DNA of 64,000 nt from Chitinophaga barathri (GCF_003807585.1 NZ_RMBX01000006.1:310001-374000), one strand, 5' to 3'; shown: positions 36,604-45,874, numbered from the stretch's first letter. Notes: a model not told the origin generated them from the letters alone. Numbers and translations: made by a program.

Positions 36604-38298
36604 TTATCTTAAAAGCGTAACCGTCCCCGTCTTGCGGTAATACTTCGCGTTCAGTTCGTCTATATATTCCACCACCCACACATAAGTGCCCAGTGATGCG
36701 GGCTCCCCGTTGTGTTTGCCGTTCCAGGCCACGCCGGGGTCTGTGGTGTAAAAAATGAAGTCACCCCAGCGGTTGTAGATGCTGAGCTTGTACTGGCCTA
36801 TCTGGCACCGGTACTTGGGTCTGAAGAGATCGTTCATACCGTCCCCGTTCGGCGAGAAGGCCGTGGGATAAAATAACTGGCAGTCACAGTTCTGATACCA
36901 GATATTCACGGAATCCGTTGCGCGGTTACAAACGTTTTCGGCTACAATGGCATAGATGCCGGGCTGCGAAACGAGGAAGCTGGCTACGGAGCTGCTGTCC
37001 TGCCATTTGTAATCCATGCCCGCGCCTCTCGGCATCAGGCGGAGCGTTTCACCGGCGCAGAGCACGGAATCCATACCCAGGGACACATGCAGTGAATCCT
37101 GGAAATCCACGCGGATGGTATCCATCTCCACGCAGCGGCCAATCTGTACACGGACGTAATAATATCCCGAGCTGTCCACGTGATACGTTGCCTGGTCCGA
37201 TCCGTCCTGCCAGAGATAGTTGCCCGTGCCGAAGTCCGCCGTCAGTACGAGGAAATTTCCGTAACAGAGCGTGGTATCATTGCCGAGATTGATCGGGCGG
37301 AGGCGGCTGTAACGTACGCCGATGGTATCGAGCACGTCGCAGATGCCGTTGATGGTGACAAATACGGAGAAGTCGCCATTGCGGGCCACATTGATCCGGG
37401 GAGCGTTGGAGCCGGTGTTCCACTGATAACGGGTGGCTTCAGGGCGTGTAGCGTCCAGTACTACGGATTCTCCGGGGCAAAGCAGTGTATCGGGGCCAAG
37501 ATTAAAAGGATAAGGCGTACCGGTGAAAGTGATGGTCACCTGGTCTGTGAAGTCGCCACAGCCCGCTACATGCGCCGTTACCGAATAGGTTTGCGTGACG
37601 CCGGTGGTAAGGATGGTGGGCGTTGTTTCGCCGGTGCTCCAGGTATATGTGGCGTTCTGCGCGGTTGCGTCCAGCGTCATGAGTTCGCCGGTGCATAACG
37701 TTCGGTCAGGGCCAAGGTCGAAGTCAGGGATGGGAGAGTAGAAGATATTCACCGAATCAATTTCCGTACACCCGTTGATCGCCACATGATACGTGGCCAT
37801 TTCCGTAACGGTGAAAGTATTGACGTTGCCGGTGGATACTGTATCCTCGAGGAAATACCAAGTGTAGGTAGCGCCCGGTATAGGCGGCGCCGTTATGACG
37901 GTGTTGCCGTTCTCGCAGAGCGTAAGATCCGGCCCGAGATTGACGCCCTGGCGCGGCACGATGGTAATCGTTTGAGTGGTAATGTCTTCCACGCCGTTGC
38001 GGTACGCTTTCAGCGTAATGGTGTAGGTGCCGGGCGTGGTATAGATGTGAAAAGCGTCTTCGATGAGATCGGATGAATCCTCGTCCACAAGGGGAGGGCT
38101 CACAAAATACCATTTCACGGAATCGATCACCGTGATATCGTCTGTGATCACGAATTTAACAGAATCGTTGAGGCAGGTGGTACTATATGTAAAGTTTGTC
38201 AGCAGGGGGCGGATTTTTGCTACAGCAGATACAGACGCTGTAAGCAGAAAAGTCAGGATAAGTGCCTGGAGCCTGGCTAGGTTTTTCTTCGGAACCAT
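36604..38298 (-). CDS. T9SS-sorted protein with gliding-associated C-terminal domain
   Basis: A 564-residue exported protein. A signal peptide (LILTFLLTASVSAVA) is followed by a PKD-like domain (residues ~30-115, YTTPGTYTITLKAY) and five repeats spaced about 80-85 residues, each opening with the pattern LGxDxxLCxG (at roughly 121, 200, 283, 370 and 450) and built as short Ig-like beta domains. The end, FYPTAFSPNGDGMNDLF to YRKTGTVTLLR, is the CHU_C/type B sorting domain recognised by the type IX secretion system, so the protein is expected on the cell surface or outside. Possible roles are adhesion or matrix binding; no catalytic motif is seen. Confidence 0.9.
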   Translation of the reverse strand: MVPKKNLARLQALILTFLLTASVSAVAKIRPLLTNFTYSTTCLNDSVKFVITDDITVIDSVKWYFVSPPLVDEDSSDLIEDAFHIYTTPGTYTITLKAYRNGVEDITTQTITIVPRQGVNLGPDLTLCENGNTVITAPPIPGATYTWYFLEDTVSTGNVNTFTVTEMATYHVAINGCTEIDSVNIFYSPIPDFDLGPDRTLCTGELMTLDATAQNATYTWSTGETTPTILTTGVTQTYSVTAHVAGCGDFTDQVTITFTGTPYPFNLGPDTLLCPGESVVLDATRPEATRYQWNTGSNAPRINVARNGDFSVFVTINGICDVLDTIGVRYSRLRPINLGNDTTLCYGNFLVLTADFGTGNYLWQDGSDQATYHVDSSGYYYVRVQIGRCVEMDTIRVDFQDSLHVSLGMDSVLCAGETLRLMPRGAGMDYKWQDSSSVASFLVSQPGIYAIVAENVCNRATDSVNIWYQNCDCQLFYPTAFSPNGDGMNDLFRPKYRCQIGQYKLSIYNRWGDFIFYTTDPGVAWNGKHNGEPASLGTYVWVVEYIDELNAKYYRKTGTVTLLR

Positions 38299-38488
38299 GG
38301 TAGCACTAAATTAGTAGAAATATTGATATGTAGAATGTTTTTAATAAAATAATTAATCGTTAACAAGCATAGGATGGCGGCACAGTTGGGGCTCGCGGGA
38401 CGGTAGCCCGCAGCGTCGATTTGGTTGAATAACTAAACGGGAAAATAACCATGAAAGTATGGGCGGCGTGAAAAGTTAACCCGCATCC

Positions 38489-39547
38489 TTACTCTTCTTT
38501 TCTTTTATACCTCCGCCATTTTTCCAGTACGCCGGTAAAATCCGCGGGCAGTTCGCTTTCAAAAAGCATTGGTTTGCGGGTGCGCGGGTGGATAAAACCA
38601 AGGGTCTGGGCATGAAGGGCATGCCGGGGCATTATTTCGAAGCAGTTGTCCACGAACTGTTTGTATTTGGCGAACACGGTGCCTTTCACGATGCGGTCAC
38701 CGCCATAGGTATCGTCGTTGAAGAGGGGATGGCCGATGTACTGCATGTGCACGCGGATCTGGTGGGTACGGCCGGTTTCCAGTTTGCAGGCAATGAGGCT
38801 CACGTAGTTAAAACGTTCCAGCACTTCGTAATGGGTGATGGCTTCTTTGCCGTATTCCCCGTCAGGATAGGCGGTCATGATCTTGCGGAGGCGCTGATGG
38901 CGGCCTACATGGGCTACCACGGTGCCGTTTTCCTCTTCAAAATCACCCCATACGAGGGCCAGGTAACGGCGCTGAACGGTATGGTCAAAAAACTGTTTGG
39001 CCAGGTCCGTCATCGCTTTGTCCGATTTGGCCACTACCAGCAGGCCGCTGGTGTTTTTATCGATGCGGTGCACCAGCCCGAAGCGGGGGATCTCCGGCTC
39101 CACGGCAGTTTCTTTGTCGTCGCTGAGGTAATATGCCAGTGCGTTCACCAGGGTGCCGGTATAGTTGCCGCAGCCGGGGTGTACCACCATGCCGGGCGGT
39201 TTATTGATGATAAGGATGTCTTCGTCTTCAAAAACGATGTTCAGCGGGATGTTTTCCGGTTTAACCTCGGTGGTTTCGGGGTTTTTGGTGGAATACACGA
39301 TCAGCCGGTCCAGCGGGCGGACTTTGTAGTTGGCCTTTACGGGTTTATCGTTCACGAGCACCATACCGGCTTCGATGGACTGCTGTACCTTGTTGCGGGT
39401 AGCGCCTTCGATCCGGGCCTGGATGAATTTGTCGATGCGGAGGGGCTCCTGGCCTTTATCCACCACCAGGTTCACCCGTTCGTACATTTCCTCGCTGCCT
39501 TCCCCGTTTTCCAGTTCATCTTCCAGCTCCACGATTTGATCGGTCAT
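38489..39547 (-). CDS. RluD-type 23S rRNA pseudouridine synthase
   Basis: A 352-residue RluA-family enzyme. Residues ~30-95 are an S4 RNA-binding domain (LRIDKFIQARIEGATRNKVQQ), and the catalytic motif GLVHRIDKNTSGLLVVAKSD with its Asp lies near residue 150; GRTHQIRVHMQYIGHPLFND is the second signature. The length and S4 domain fit RluD (large-subunit helix 69). The ATG at 39547 is chosen over the upstream TTG at 39565, which would fall inside the -7 box. The N-terminus is acidic (ELEDELENGEGSEE). Divergent from lipB over a 47-nt gap. Confidence 0.92.
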   Translation of the reverse strand: MTDQIVELEDELENGEGSEEMYERVNLVVDKGQEPLRIDKFIQARIEGATRNKVQQSIEAGMVLVNDKPVKANYKVRPLDRLIVYSTKNPETTEVKPENIPLNIVFEDEDILIINKPPGMVVHPGCGNYTGTLVNALAYYLSDDKETAVEPEIPRFGLVHRIDKNTSGLLVVAKSDKAMTDLAKQFFDHTVQRRYLALVWGDFEEENGTVVAHVGRHQRLRKIMTAYPDGEYGKEAITHYEVLERFNYVSLIACKLETGRTHQIRVHMQYIGHPLFNDDTYGGDRIVKGTVFAKYKQFVDNCFEIMPRHALHAQTLGFIHPRTRKPMLFESELPADFTGVLEKWRRYKRKEE

Positions 39548-39558
39548 CAGTAAAAATT

Positions 39559-39587
39559 TTTGCAAAGATAGCTTATAGTTATCTTTG
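39559..39587 (+). promoter_or_regulatory. lipB promoter, facing an rluD-type -7 box
   Basis: TTTG (39559-39562), 17-nt spacer, TATCTTTG (39580-39587), with lipB ATG 7 nt later. On the other strand TATCTTTG (39570-39563) is the same box for the pseudouridine synthase, ending 15 nt before its ATG. The two boxes form an inverted repeat separated by 9 bp. Confidence 0.55.
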
Positions 39588-39594
39588 TGAACAG

Positions 39595-40311
39595 ATGGAC
39601 AAGCAGATTAAAGTGAGCAACCTGGGGGTGATCCCTTACCAGGAAGCATGGGACCTGCAGGAGCGGTTATTGCAGGAAAGTGTGGCCCTGAAGGCAGACC
39701 TCCGCAGCGGCCTGGCGGCGCCGGGCGCAACCGTACAGCATCACCTGCTCTTTTGCGAGCATCCTCCCGTATATACCCTCGGCAAAAGCGGCCACCTGGA
39801 ACACCTGCTGGTAAATGACCAGCTGCTGGCTCAGAAAGGCATTGGTTTTGTGCATACGAACCGTGGCGGGGACATTACCTTTCACGGCGAGGGCCAGATC
39901 GTGGGTTACCCCATCATAGACCTGGAGCAGTTTTTCACCGATATCGGGCGTTACCTGCGTTTCCTGGAAGAAGTGATCATCCGTACCCTGGCGGATTACG
40001 GCCTGAAAGGGGAACGTTCGAAAGGGGAAACGGGCGTGTGGCTGGAGCCTGACGTGCCGGGCCGTGCGCGTAAGATATGTGCTATGGGGGTGCGTTGCAG
40101 CCGCTGGGTGACCATGCACGGCTTCGCCATCAATGTGAATACAGATCTGGAATATTTCTCCAATATCGTGGCCTGCGGTATCCAGGATAAGGCGGTCACT
40201 TCCCTGCAAAAAGAAACCGGGCATGTCATTCCTTTGGAGGAAGTACAGGCCCGGATATTATATCATTTCGCCCAGGTGTTTGAGGCTGAGATGGTTATGA
40301 ACGGTAACTGA
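39595..40311 (+). CDS. lipB: lipoyl(octanoyl) transferase
   Basis: A 238-residue enzyme that moves octanoate from acyl carrier protein to lipoyl domains. Signature RGGDITFHGEGQIVGYPI (residues ~85-102), and KICAMGVRCSRWVTMHG with the catalytic Lys and Cys region (~160-180; the family has the nucleophilic Cys just after, here VACGIQDKAVTSL at ~198). Complete. The 3' end overlaps the convergent downstream gene by 17 nt. Confidence 0.95.
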   Translation: MDKQIKVSNLGVIPYQEAWDLQERLLQESVALKADLRSGLAAPGATVQHHLLFCEHPPVYTLGKSGHLEHLLVNDQLLAQKGIGFVHTNRGGDITFHGEGQIVGYPIIDLEQFFTDIGRYLRFLEEVIIRTLADYGLKGERSKGETGVWLEPDVPGRARKICAMGVRCSRWVTMHGFAINVNTDLEYFSNIVACGIQDKAVTSLQKETGHVIPLEEVQARILYHFAQVFEAEMVMNGN

Positions 40312-41017
40312 GCGGAATATAAAGACTCCACTTCTCCAGCAGTTTCCCATCTTCGTATATTTCGAAGTTAAACCAGCCGGCGTGCATAAAAATGGCCTTT
40401 TCCAGTATCAGGAAAGGTTCCAGCACCTGCTCCACTTCAAACAGGAAGGCGCCGGTGGGCTCATAGAACTTTACGGCATATTTTTTCTGCGCGGCCTGCG
40501 GCAGGCGGATGTTCACATTCCCGTCCGCGGTGGTGTAAACGTAATTGGATGGTTTCCAGGGAATTACTTCCTTGGTGCCGGTGGCATTGGTATTGGAGGT
40601 CACTACGTCCTGCGCGCCCAGTTTGGTATTGGCGGCAATCGTACTGTCTGTTACGGCCAGTACGGTTTTGCTGTACATGTACCGGTTGTTTTTGAACAGG
40701 ATGAACAGGCGGTAGTAGTTTTTACCGGGCGCCGGTTTGTTGTCCAGGTAAGCATTGCGTGTCTGTTCAGGGTAGCTGGCATAGCCGATGGTGGTAAAGT
40801 TCAGCACACTGTCCAGTGAGCGCTGAACGCCTATCTGCACGGCGTTCGGGAAGCCGGATATCCAGTCCAACTGGATCTTTCCTGTTTTGATCAGGGCGGA
40901 AAAATCAGGTAATACCGGAACGGGAGGCCCTGCCGGTACGGCATCCTGCGCTTTGGCTATGGTGATGGTACCTATAAAAATCACGGTGGCAATAATGCTT
41001 CTAACAGTCTGCTTCAT
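40295..41017 (-). CDS. exported protein of unknown function
   Basis: A 240-residue protein with a signal peptide (MKQTVRSIIATVIFIGTITIAKAQ). The start at 41017 is favoured: the frame continues to a start-like codon at 41068, but a good minus-strand -7 box (41053-41046) lies between. The mature part (LDWISGFPNAVQIGVQRSLDSVLNFTTIGY, GKNYYRLFILFKNN) looks like a fibronectin-III-like beta fold, as in CHU_C neighbours, and is followed by a second beta-rich domain. No catalytic motif seen. Convergent with lipB, with overlapping ends. Confidence 0.75.
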   Translation of the reverse strand: MKQTVRSIIATVIFIGTITIAKAQDAVPAGPPVPVLPDFSALIKTGKIQLDWISGFPNAVQIGVQRSLDSVLNFTTIGYASYPEQTRNAYLDNKPAPGKNYYRLFILFKNNRYMYSKTVLAVTDSTIAANTKLGAQDVVTSNTNATGTKEVIPWKPSNYVYTTADGNVNIRLPQAAQKKYAVKFYEPTGAFLFEVEQVLEPFLILEKAIFMHAGWFNFEIYEDGKLLEKWSLYIPLSYRS

Positions 41018-41045
41018 ACAGTACATCAAAAACGTCTTAAGTTGG

Positions 41046-41053
41046 CAAAAATA
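41046..41053 (-). promoter_or_regulatory. -7 box for exported-protein gene
   Basis: TATTTTTG on the minus strand, exact TAnnTTTG, 28 nt before the ATG at 41017. Confidence 0.4.
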
Positions 41054-41085
41054 CGATCTGAAGATCAAATATACGGTTCAACATT

Positions 41086-41973
41086 TTAAAAGCATAGAAC
41101 GCCCGGCTTTAAAGATTCATTGCCCTGTAAACCACCAGAATGTATCAGCAATACGCGGCTTCCGGCGGGGAAAAACGGCTGTTGCAGCAATTGCCTGAAA
41201 GCCAGCACCATTTTGCCGGTGTACACCCTGTCTGTAGGGATGCCTGTTTCCCTGTAAAAATCATTCATCGTGTCCAGGAGAGCGGGTGTAAATTTTGCAT
41301 ACCCGCCTTCGTGGAAGTCGTGGAGGATCTGCCAGTGGGAGGAGGGCTCTTTCAGCAGGCTTTCCACTTCTCCTTCCAGGGAGAATGCGCCTTTTAATGC
41401 AGAAATGCCGATGATCTCCTGTTGGGTATTGGCGTTCACGAGGCCCGCCAGCGTGGTGCCGGAGCCTACTGCGCAAAGGACGTGGGTGAAGGCGGAAGTG
41501 TCCGTCAGCGATAGGATGTCCTCACAGCCCCTGGCGCCTTCCGCATTGTGCCCGCCTTCGGGGATCACGTAGGCATCGCTGAGAAGGTGCTGCATGAGCC
41601 TGGCCATTTCCCCGCCGCTTTTCAGTTCATTGTATAGTTCCCTGCTTACGTAATGCAGTTCCATGCCCAGTTCCGCCGCTTTTTGCAAGGTATGCCCGGG
41701 TATGGCGGGCTTTTCGCCGCGGATGATGCCGATGGATTTCAGCCCGTACAGTTTGCAGGCCGCGGCCGTGGCCACAATGTGGTTTGAGTAAGCGCCGCCG
41801 AAGGTGAGGATCTTGGTGTTGCCCGCGGCTTCCAGGTTATATTTCAGCTTGAACCATTTATTCCCCTGCACCAGTGGATGGATCAGGTCCAAACGTAACA
41901 TGGCTGCCTGGATATCGCCGGGCAGCCATGTGGTATGGAAATGTTGTAATATGTCCTTAGTGGAAAAGTGCAT
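41086..41973 (-). CDS. PLP-dependent ACC deaminase/D-cysteine desulfhydrase family protein
   Basis: A 295-residue fold-type II pyridoxal-phosphate enzyme. HPLVQGNKWFKLKYNL carries the cofactor Lys near residue 39; FGGAYSNHIVATAAACKLYGL matches the substrate/cofactor loop of this family, and VGSGTTLAGLV is the phosphate-binding glycine loop. Members split D-cysteine or ring-open 1-aminocyclopropane-1-carboxylate; the present sequence does not allow a choice. ATG at 41973 gives a 17-nt overlap with the hexosaminidase gene upstream, so translation is probably coupled to it. The functional link to glycan breakdown is unclear. Confidence 0.85.
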   Translation of the reverse strand: MHFSTKDILQHFHTTWLPGDIQAAMLRLDLIHPLVQGNKWFKLKYNLEAAGNTKILTFGGAYSNHIVATAAACKLYGLKSIGIIRGEKPAIPGHTLQKAAELGMELHYVSRELYNELKSGGEMARLMQHLLSDAYVIPEGGHNAEGARGCEDILSLTDTSAFTHVLCAVGSGTTLAGLVNANTQQEIIGISALKGAFSLEGEVESLLKEPSSHWQILHDFHEGGYAKFTPALLDTMNDFYRETGIPTDRVYTGKMVLAFRQLLQQPFFPAGSRVLLIHSGGLQGNESLKPGVLCF

Positions 41974-44218
41974 TCCGCAAGTTAATGCTTTGTTTGCCTT
42001 TAAGCCCAAAGCTCACCTGCAATTGCTGGTCGCCGCCCGCATCAAAATACTGGAGGCGGACCTTGTGAAAACCTTTCATCAGGGGGATCATGCCCGTCAG
42101 CTCCGTAGGTGCGTGCTCTCCGTCGTTGTCGATGATCACTTCGTTGTCAACCGTCAGTACGGAGCCGTCGTCGGAATTAACCTTGAATTCATACAGGCCG
42201 GTTTCCTCCACTTTGATATATCCCTCGAAATTCACGGCGAACTCCGTCTTGTGAATGAAGGGCCGGATGGAAAAATCGGGTTGTACGCCGGAAGTATCCG
42301 CTTTGCCCGCATTGGCGGTTTGTTTCGCCTGAGTGAAGGCCCTGTAATAAGCGGAGAACTGAACGCCTTTGTTCACAGGATTCACGCCCAGCGCGTTTTT
42401 ATATGATTTTCGTACGTACGTGTTCGTATATACCGCGCTGCTTCTTCCGGAAGGCATTACGATGATATATTTCAACGTAATGGTCTGGTTGGGTGCGGGC
42501 GAAACGTTGAACGGCTTCAGGGACGGTGTGCTGCTGGCGGAAGGCTGCGTGCCATCGATGGTGTAATAGATCTTCCCGTTGGGCACAGATGGTTGTAAGC
42601 TGACCGTTGTGCCGGCGGACAGGACCATATTTTCCGCGCCTTTTGCTTCGGGTATGCGGAAGTTCACGCCACGGCTGTCGAGGTCGGCGAGGGCTGCGGG
42701 AAGTTTCGCGAGGAAAGCCGCGTAGTTTTTCTTCGCCGTGGGGCTCCAGGTGATCTCGGCCAGCGCCAGCGCGCGCGGGTAGGTGAAATAATCCACGCTT
42801 TTCTGGTCGGGGATATATTCCGTCCACACATTGCCCTGCACGCCTTTGATATATTTTTGTTCCTCCGCGCTCAGCGAAGCGGGATAAGGTTCGTAGCTAT
42901 ACACCTTTTCCAGCGGCAGGTATCCGCCGATGGCAAGCGGTTCCGTTGCAGGGTTGCCCTGGTGATAATCGAGGTAGAGATACGTGTTTGGCGTCATGAT
43001 CACATCATGTTTTTGTTTTGCCGCCGCAATGCCTCCAGCTTCGCCGCGCCAGCTCATCACGGTGGCGTCAGGGGCCAGGCCGCCTTCCAGTATCTCGTCC
43101 CAGCCGATGATCTTTTTGCCTTTGCCGTTGAGGTATTTTTCCATGCGCTGGATAAAATAACTCTGGAGTTCATGCTCGTCTTTGAGGCCCAGCGCTTTCA
43201 TGCGGGCCTGGCATTTGGGGCATGTTTTCCAGCGGTCTTTCGGGCATTCGTCTCCGCCGATGTGCACGTACTGGCCGGGGAAAAGCGGCATCACTTCATT
43301 GAGCACGTCTTCCAGGAAAGTGAACACGCTGTCGTTGCCCGCGCAGAACACTTCCTTGTGAACGCCCCATTTGGTGACCACTTCATAAGGCCCGCCGGTG
43401 CAACCCAGGTTTGGATAAGCAGCCAGCGCCGCCTGCGCATGACCGGGCATTTCAATCTCGGGCACTACGGTGATAAAACGTTCGGCCGCATATTTCACGA
43501 CATCTTTCACTTCTTCCTGCGTATAAAAACCGCCGTAAGGCTTGCCATCATATTTCCCGTCGCGGTAAGGCCCCATCATGGTTTCTTTCCGTTTGGAGGC
43601 CACGCTTTGCAGCCGGGGATATTTTTTGATCTCGATGCGCCATCCCTGGTCTTCGGTGAGGTGCCAGTGAAAACGGTTGAGTTTATAATGGGCCATCACA
43701 TCGATGTACTGTTTGATGTAAGCCACCGGAAAAAAATGCCGCCCCACATCCAGCATCAGGCCGCGGTAAGCAAAGCGGGGCGCGTCTTTGATGGTAACGG
43801 CGCGCACGGGTACGCCCAGCGTGGTGCGGGTGCCCAGCAATTGTTGCAGCGTTTGCACGCCGTAAAACAAACCGGCCTCATGGCCCTGCAGCACGATCTT
43901 GTTGCGCGTGGCCGTGAGCTGGTAACCTTCCGCGGGCAATACCTCATCATCCGAAAAAATGAGGGTACTGTTCTGCATGGTGCCTTTTTCGAGGCTCATG
44001 TTATAGTTGGCTTCCAGGAAGGTATTGAACAATTTCGCTGCGTTTTCCGCGCCTTCACTGTTGGTGAAATATTTCATGCGCGGGGTAATAAGTACCTGGC
44101 CGTCCATTTGCTGTACAGACTGCGGTTCGGGTATGATGCTGATCGAGGGTAACTTTTTCTGCGCGCTGCCTGTAAGAAAAGCAAGCGCCGTAAAAGCGGA
44201 TAGGAGCGTTTTTTTCAT
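41957..44218 (-). CDS. GH20 beta-N-acetylhexosaminidase
   Basis: A 753-residue exported enzyme with a signal peptide (LLSAFTALAFLTGSAQ). Order: GH20 N-terminal domain (~25-150), catalytic barrel with the signature HIGGDECPKDRW (Asp-Glu pair at about residues 322-323), a chitobiase-type C-terminal domain (NGKIYYTIDGTQPS), and a PA14-like carbohydrate-binding domain at the end (EGYIKVEETGLYEFKVNSDDGSVLTVDNEVI). It removes terminal GlcNAc or GalNAc from chitin fragments or glycans. The next gene upstream is a GH29 fucosidase, 31 nt away, so the pair suits fucosylated N-acetyl-hexosamine glycans. Confidence 0.94.
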   Translation of the reverse strand: MKKTLLSAFTALAFLTGSAQKKLPSISIIPEPQSVQQMDGQVLITPRMKYFTNSEGAENAAKLFNTFLEANYNMSLEKGTMQNSTLIFSDDEVLPAEGYQLTATRNKIVLQGHEAGLFYGVQTLQQLLGTRTTLGVPVRAVTIKDAPRFAYRGLMLDVGRHFFPVAYIKQYIDVMAHYKLNRFHWHLTEDQGWRIEIKKYPRLQSVASKRKETMMGPYRDGKYDGKPYGGFYTQEEVKDVVKYAAERFITVVPEIEMPGHAQAALAAYPNLGCTGGPYEVVTKWGVHKEVFCAGNDSVFTFLEDVLNEVMPLFPGQYVHIGGDECPKDRWKTCPKCQARMKALGLKDEHELQSYFIQRMEKYLNGKGKKIIGWDEILEGGLAPDATVMSWRGEAGGIAAAKQKHDVIMTPNTYLYLDYHQGNPATEPLAIGGYLPLEKVYSYEPYPASLSAEEQKYIKGVQGNVWTEYIPDQKSVDYFTYPRALALAEITWSPTAKKNYAAFLAKLPAALADLDSRGVNFRIPEAKGAENMVLSAGTTVSLQPSVPNGKIYYTIDGTQPSASSTPSLKPFNVSPAPNQTITLKYIIVMPSGRSSAVYTNTYVRKSYKNALGVNPVNKGVQFSAYYRAFTQAKQTANAGKADTSGVQPDFSIRPFIHKTEFAVNFEGYIKVEETGLYEFKVNSDDGSVLTVDNEVIIDNDGEHAPTELTGMIPLMKGFHKVRLQYFDAGGDQQLQVSFGLKGKQSINLRNALFH

Positions 44219-44249
44219 ATTTGATGATGTGCTTATAATGCTGTGTCGT

Positions 44250-45584
44250 TTAGCCGTTCAGCCCGCCTTTGCCCCTGTAGAGCTTCACGGGTTTATCCAG
44301 CTTCAGTTCCAGTACGGTCATATATTCATCCTGCACGTTGGCGGGCACAGTGATGTATACCAGCCCTGGCACGGGGCTCCATGATATTTTACCTACAATT
44401 TTGTGTTGCAGCTTTGTGCCGTTGCCTACAACGGTGATGTCCTGTATTTTGTTGTCAAGGCCTTTCACCATGATCTCTCCCGTTACTTTGCCGGGCAGGA
44501 AAAGGTACAGGGTGCTGCTGTCTTTGCTGAGAGTGGTAGGCCCGTAAAAATGCCCCTGCGGTATACCCCCGAGGGTGCTGAAGATAGCTTTTTCATGTTT
44601 TTTATTCCACTTTCCGAGCTCTTTTAACACATTCACCTGTTCGGGCGGGATGGTGCCGTCTGCCTTGGGACCGATGTCCAGCAGCATATTGCCGCCGTTG
44701 CTGATCGCGTCCGCGAATATGGTGATGATCTCATAAGGTGTTTTCCAGTTGGTATCCTGCGGCTGCCAGCCCCAGTTGTTATTGATCGTCATGCAAAGCT
44801 CCCACCAGTTGTAATGCGGGCGCTCCACGGGGAAGTTCTGCTCGGGCGTGTCATAATCGCCGTAACCGGTGAGCCTGCCGTTGATGATGGTATTGGGATT
44901 GAAGGTGGTGAGCATGTTGCGCACTTTTACGGCCTGCCATTCGTCCGCGCTGCGTTCCCAGTCGCCATCGAACCACCAGAGGTCCGGGTTGAACTGTTTC
45001 ATCACTTCGGCCATCTGCCCCTGGTAAAAGGCCTGGAACTTAGCCCAGCGCTGGGGCTGCTCGCTGATCTTGTAGCGGCTGCTGTCTTTCAGGAAACCGG
45101 GATAATCGGGCGAGGTCCAGTCCAGCAGGCTGAAGTAAGCGCCGGCTTTGATGCCGTCTTTGCGTAATGCGGCGAAGAAAGGGGTGAGCACGTCCCTCTT
45201 GGCGGGTGTGCTTTTGGCGGTGCTGAGTTTATTGAACTTCGTATCCCAGAGGGCAACGCCGTCGTGGTGTTTGGTGGTGATCACGGCATAGCGGGCGCCT
45301 GATTCTTTGATAAGGTCGGCCCAGGCCTGTGGATCGTATTTATCCGCGGTAAAGCCTTTGAGCTGGGCCATATAGTCCGCATGAGATATTTTTTTATTAT
45401 GAAAGCTCCAGCTTTCATCGATACCATTCACGGAATAGATGCCCCAATGGATAAATATGCCCAGTTTGGCGTCTGCAAACCATTGCATTTTTGATTTGAT
45501 CTCTTCCGGGCTGGTTTTCTGCTGCGCCCTGGCGGGCATCATAAAATGCAATACCATGGCTCCCGCCACTACGATTCGTTTCAT
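44250..45584 (-). CDS. GH29 alpha-L-fucosidase
   Basis: A 444-residue exported enzyme with a signal peptide (VVAGAMVLHFMMPARAQ). GH29 landmarks: KLGIFIHWGIYSV near residue 40, TTKHHDGVALWD near 108, and LWWFDGDW (~205), whose Asp is the expected nucleophile. A C-terminal beta domain follows (~330-440). It cleaves terminal fucose from oligosaccharides or glycoproteins in the periplasm. Leads the three-gene unit fucosidase-hexosaminidase-PLP enzyme. It shares family but not close sequence with the GH29 at 61383. Confidence 0.94.
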   Translation of the reverse strand: MKRIVVAGAMVLHFMMPARAQQKTSPEEIKSKMQWFADAKLGIFIHWGIYSVNGIDESWSFHNKKISHADYMAQLKGFTADKYDPQAWADLIKESGARYAVITTKHHDGVALWDTKFNKLSTAKSTPAKRDVLTPFFAALRKDGIKAGAYFSLLDWTSPDYPGFLKDSSRYKISEQPQRWAKFQAFYQGQMAEVMKQFNPDLWWFDGDWERSADEWQAVKVRNMLTTFNPNTIINGRLTGYGDYDTPEQNFPVERPHYNWWELCMTINNNWGWQPQDTNWKTPYEIITIFADAISNGGNMLLDIGPKADGTIPPEQVNVLKELGKWNKKHEKAIFSTLGGIPQGHFYGPTTLSKDSSTLYLFLPGKVTGEIMVKGLDNKIQDITVVGNGTKLQHKIVGKISWSPVPGLVYITVPANVQDEYMTVLELKLDKPVKLYRGKGGLNG

Positions 45585-45761
45585 CTGCTTTGTTTTGTTG
45601 AACTAAATTTAATTAAGTTAAATGCCGGCAAAAGCTTATCATACAGAAGTGCCGGTGTATGGGGGTAGACGTTGGATCGAAAAAATAAAAGTAAAGAAAT
45701 TACCGTTTACTGAAACATTTCTTTTACTGGTTTAAGTAGCTCGTAAAGTTTAAATTCCCCC

Positions 45762-45769
45762 TAAATTTG
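45762..45769 (+). promoter_or_regulatory. -7 box for nucleotidyltransferase-kinase operon
   Basis: TAAATTTG, an exact -7 match 105 nt before the ATG at 45875. No convincing TTTG was seen 17-23 nt upstream. The rest of the 290-nt gap is AT-rich and shows nothing else. Confidence 0.35.
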
Positions 45770-45874
45770 GCCAGTATTTTAAAATTTAAGGATTTAGCCG
45801 GATTGGGAAAAATTTATGTTTAATTTTAGCCCCCGATATTAATCTGAGTGAAATTTATAAACTAATATCAACAA

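Noticed and set aside
42857..44152. 431-codon plus-strand frame opposite the GH20 gene
   Set aside because: Shadow of the hexosaminidase reading frame; His/Phe-rich with no recognisable domains.
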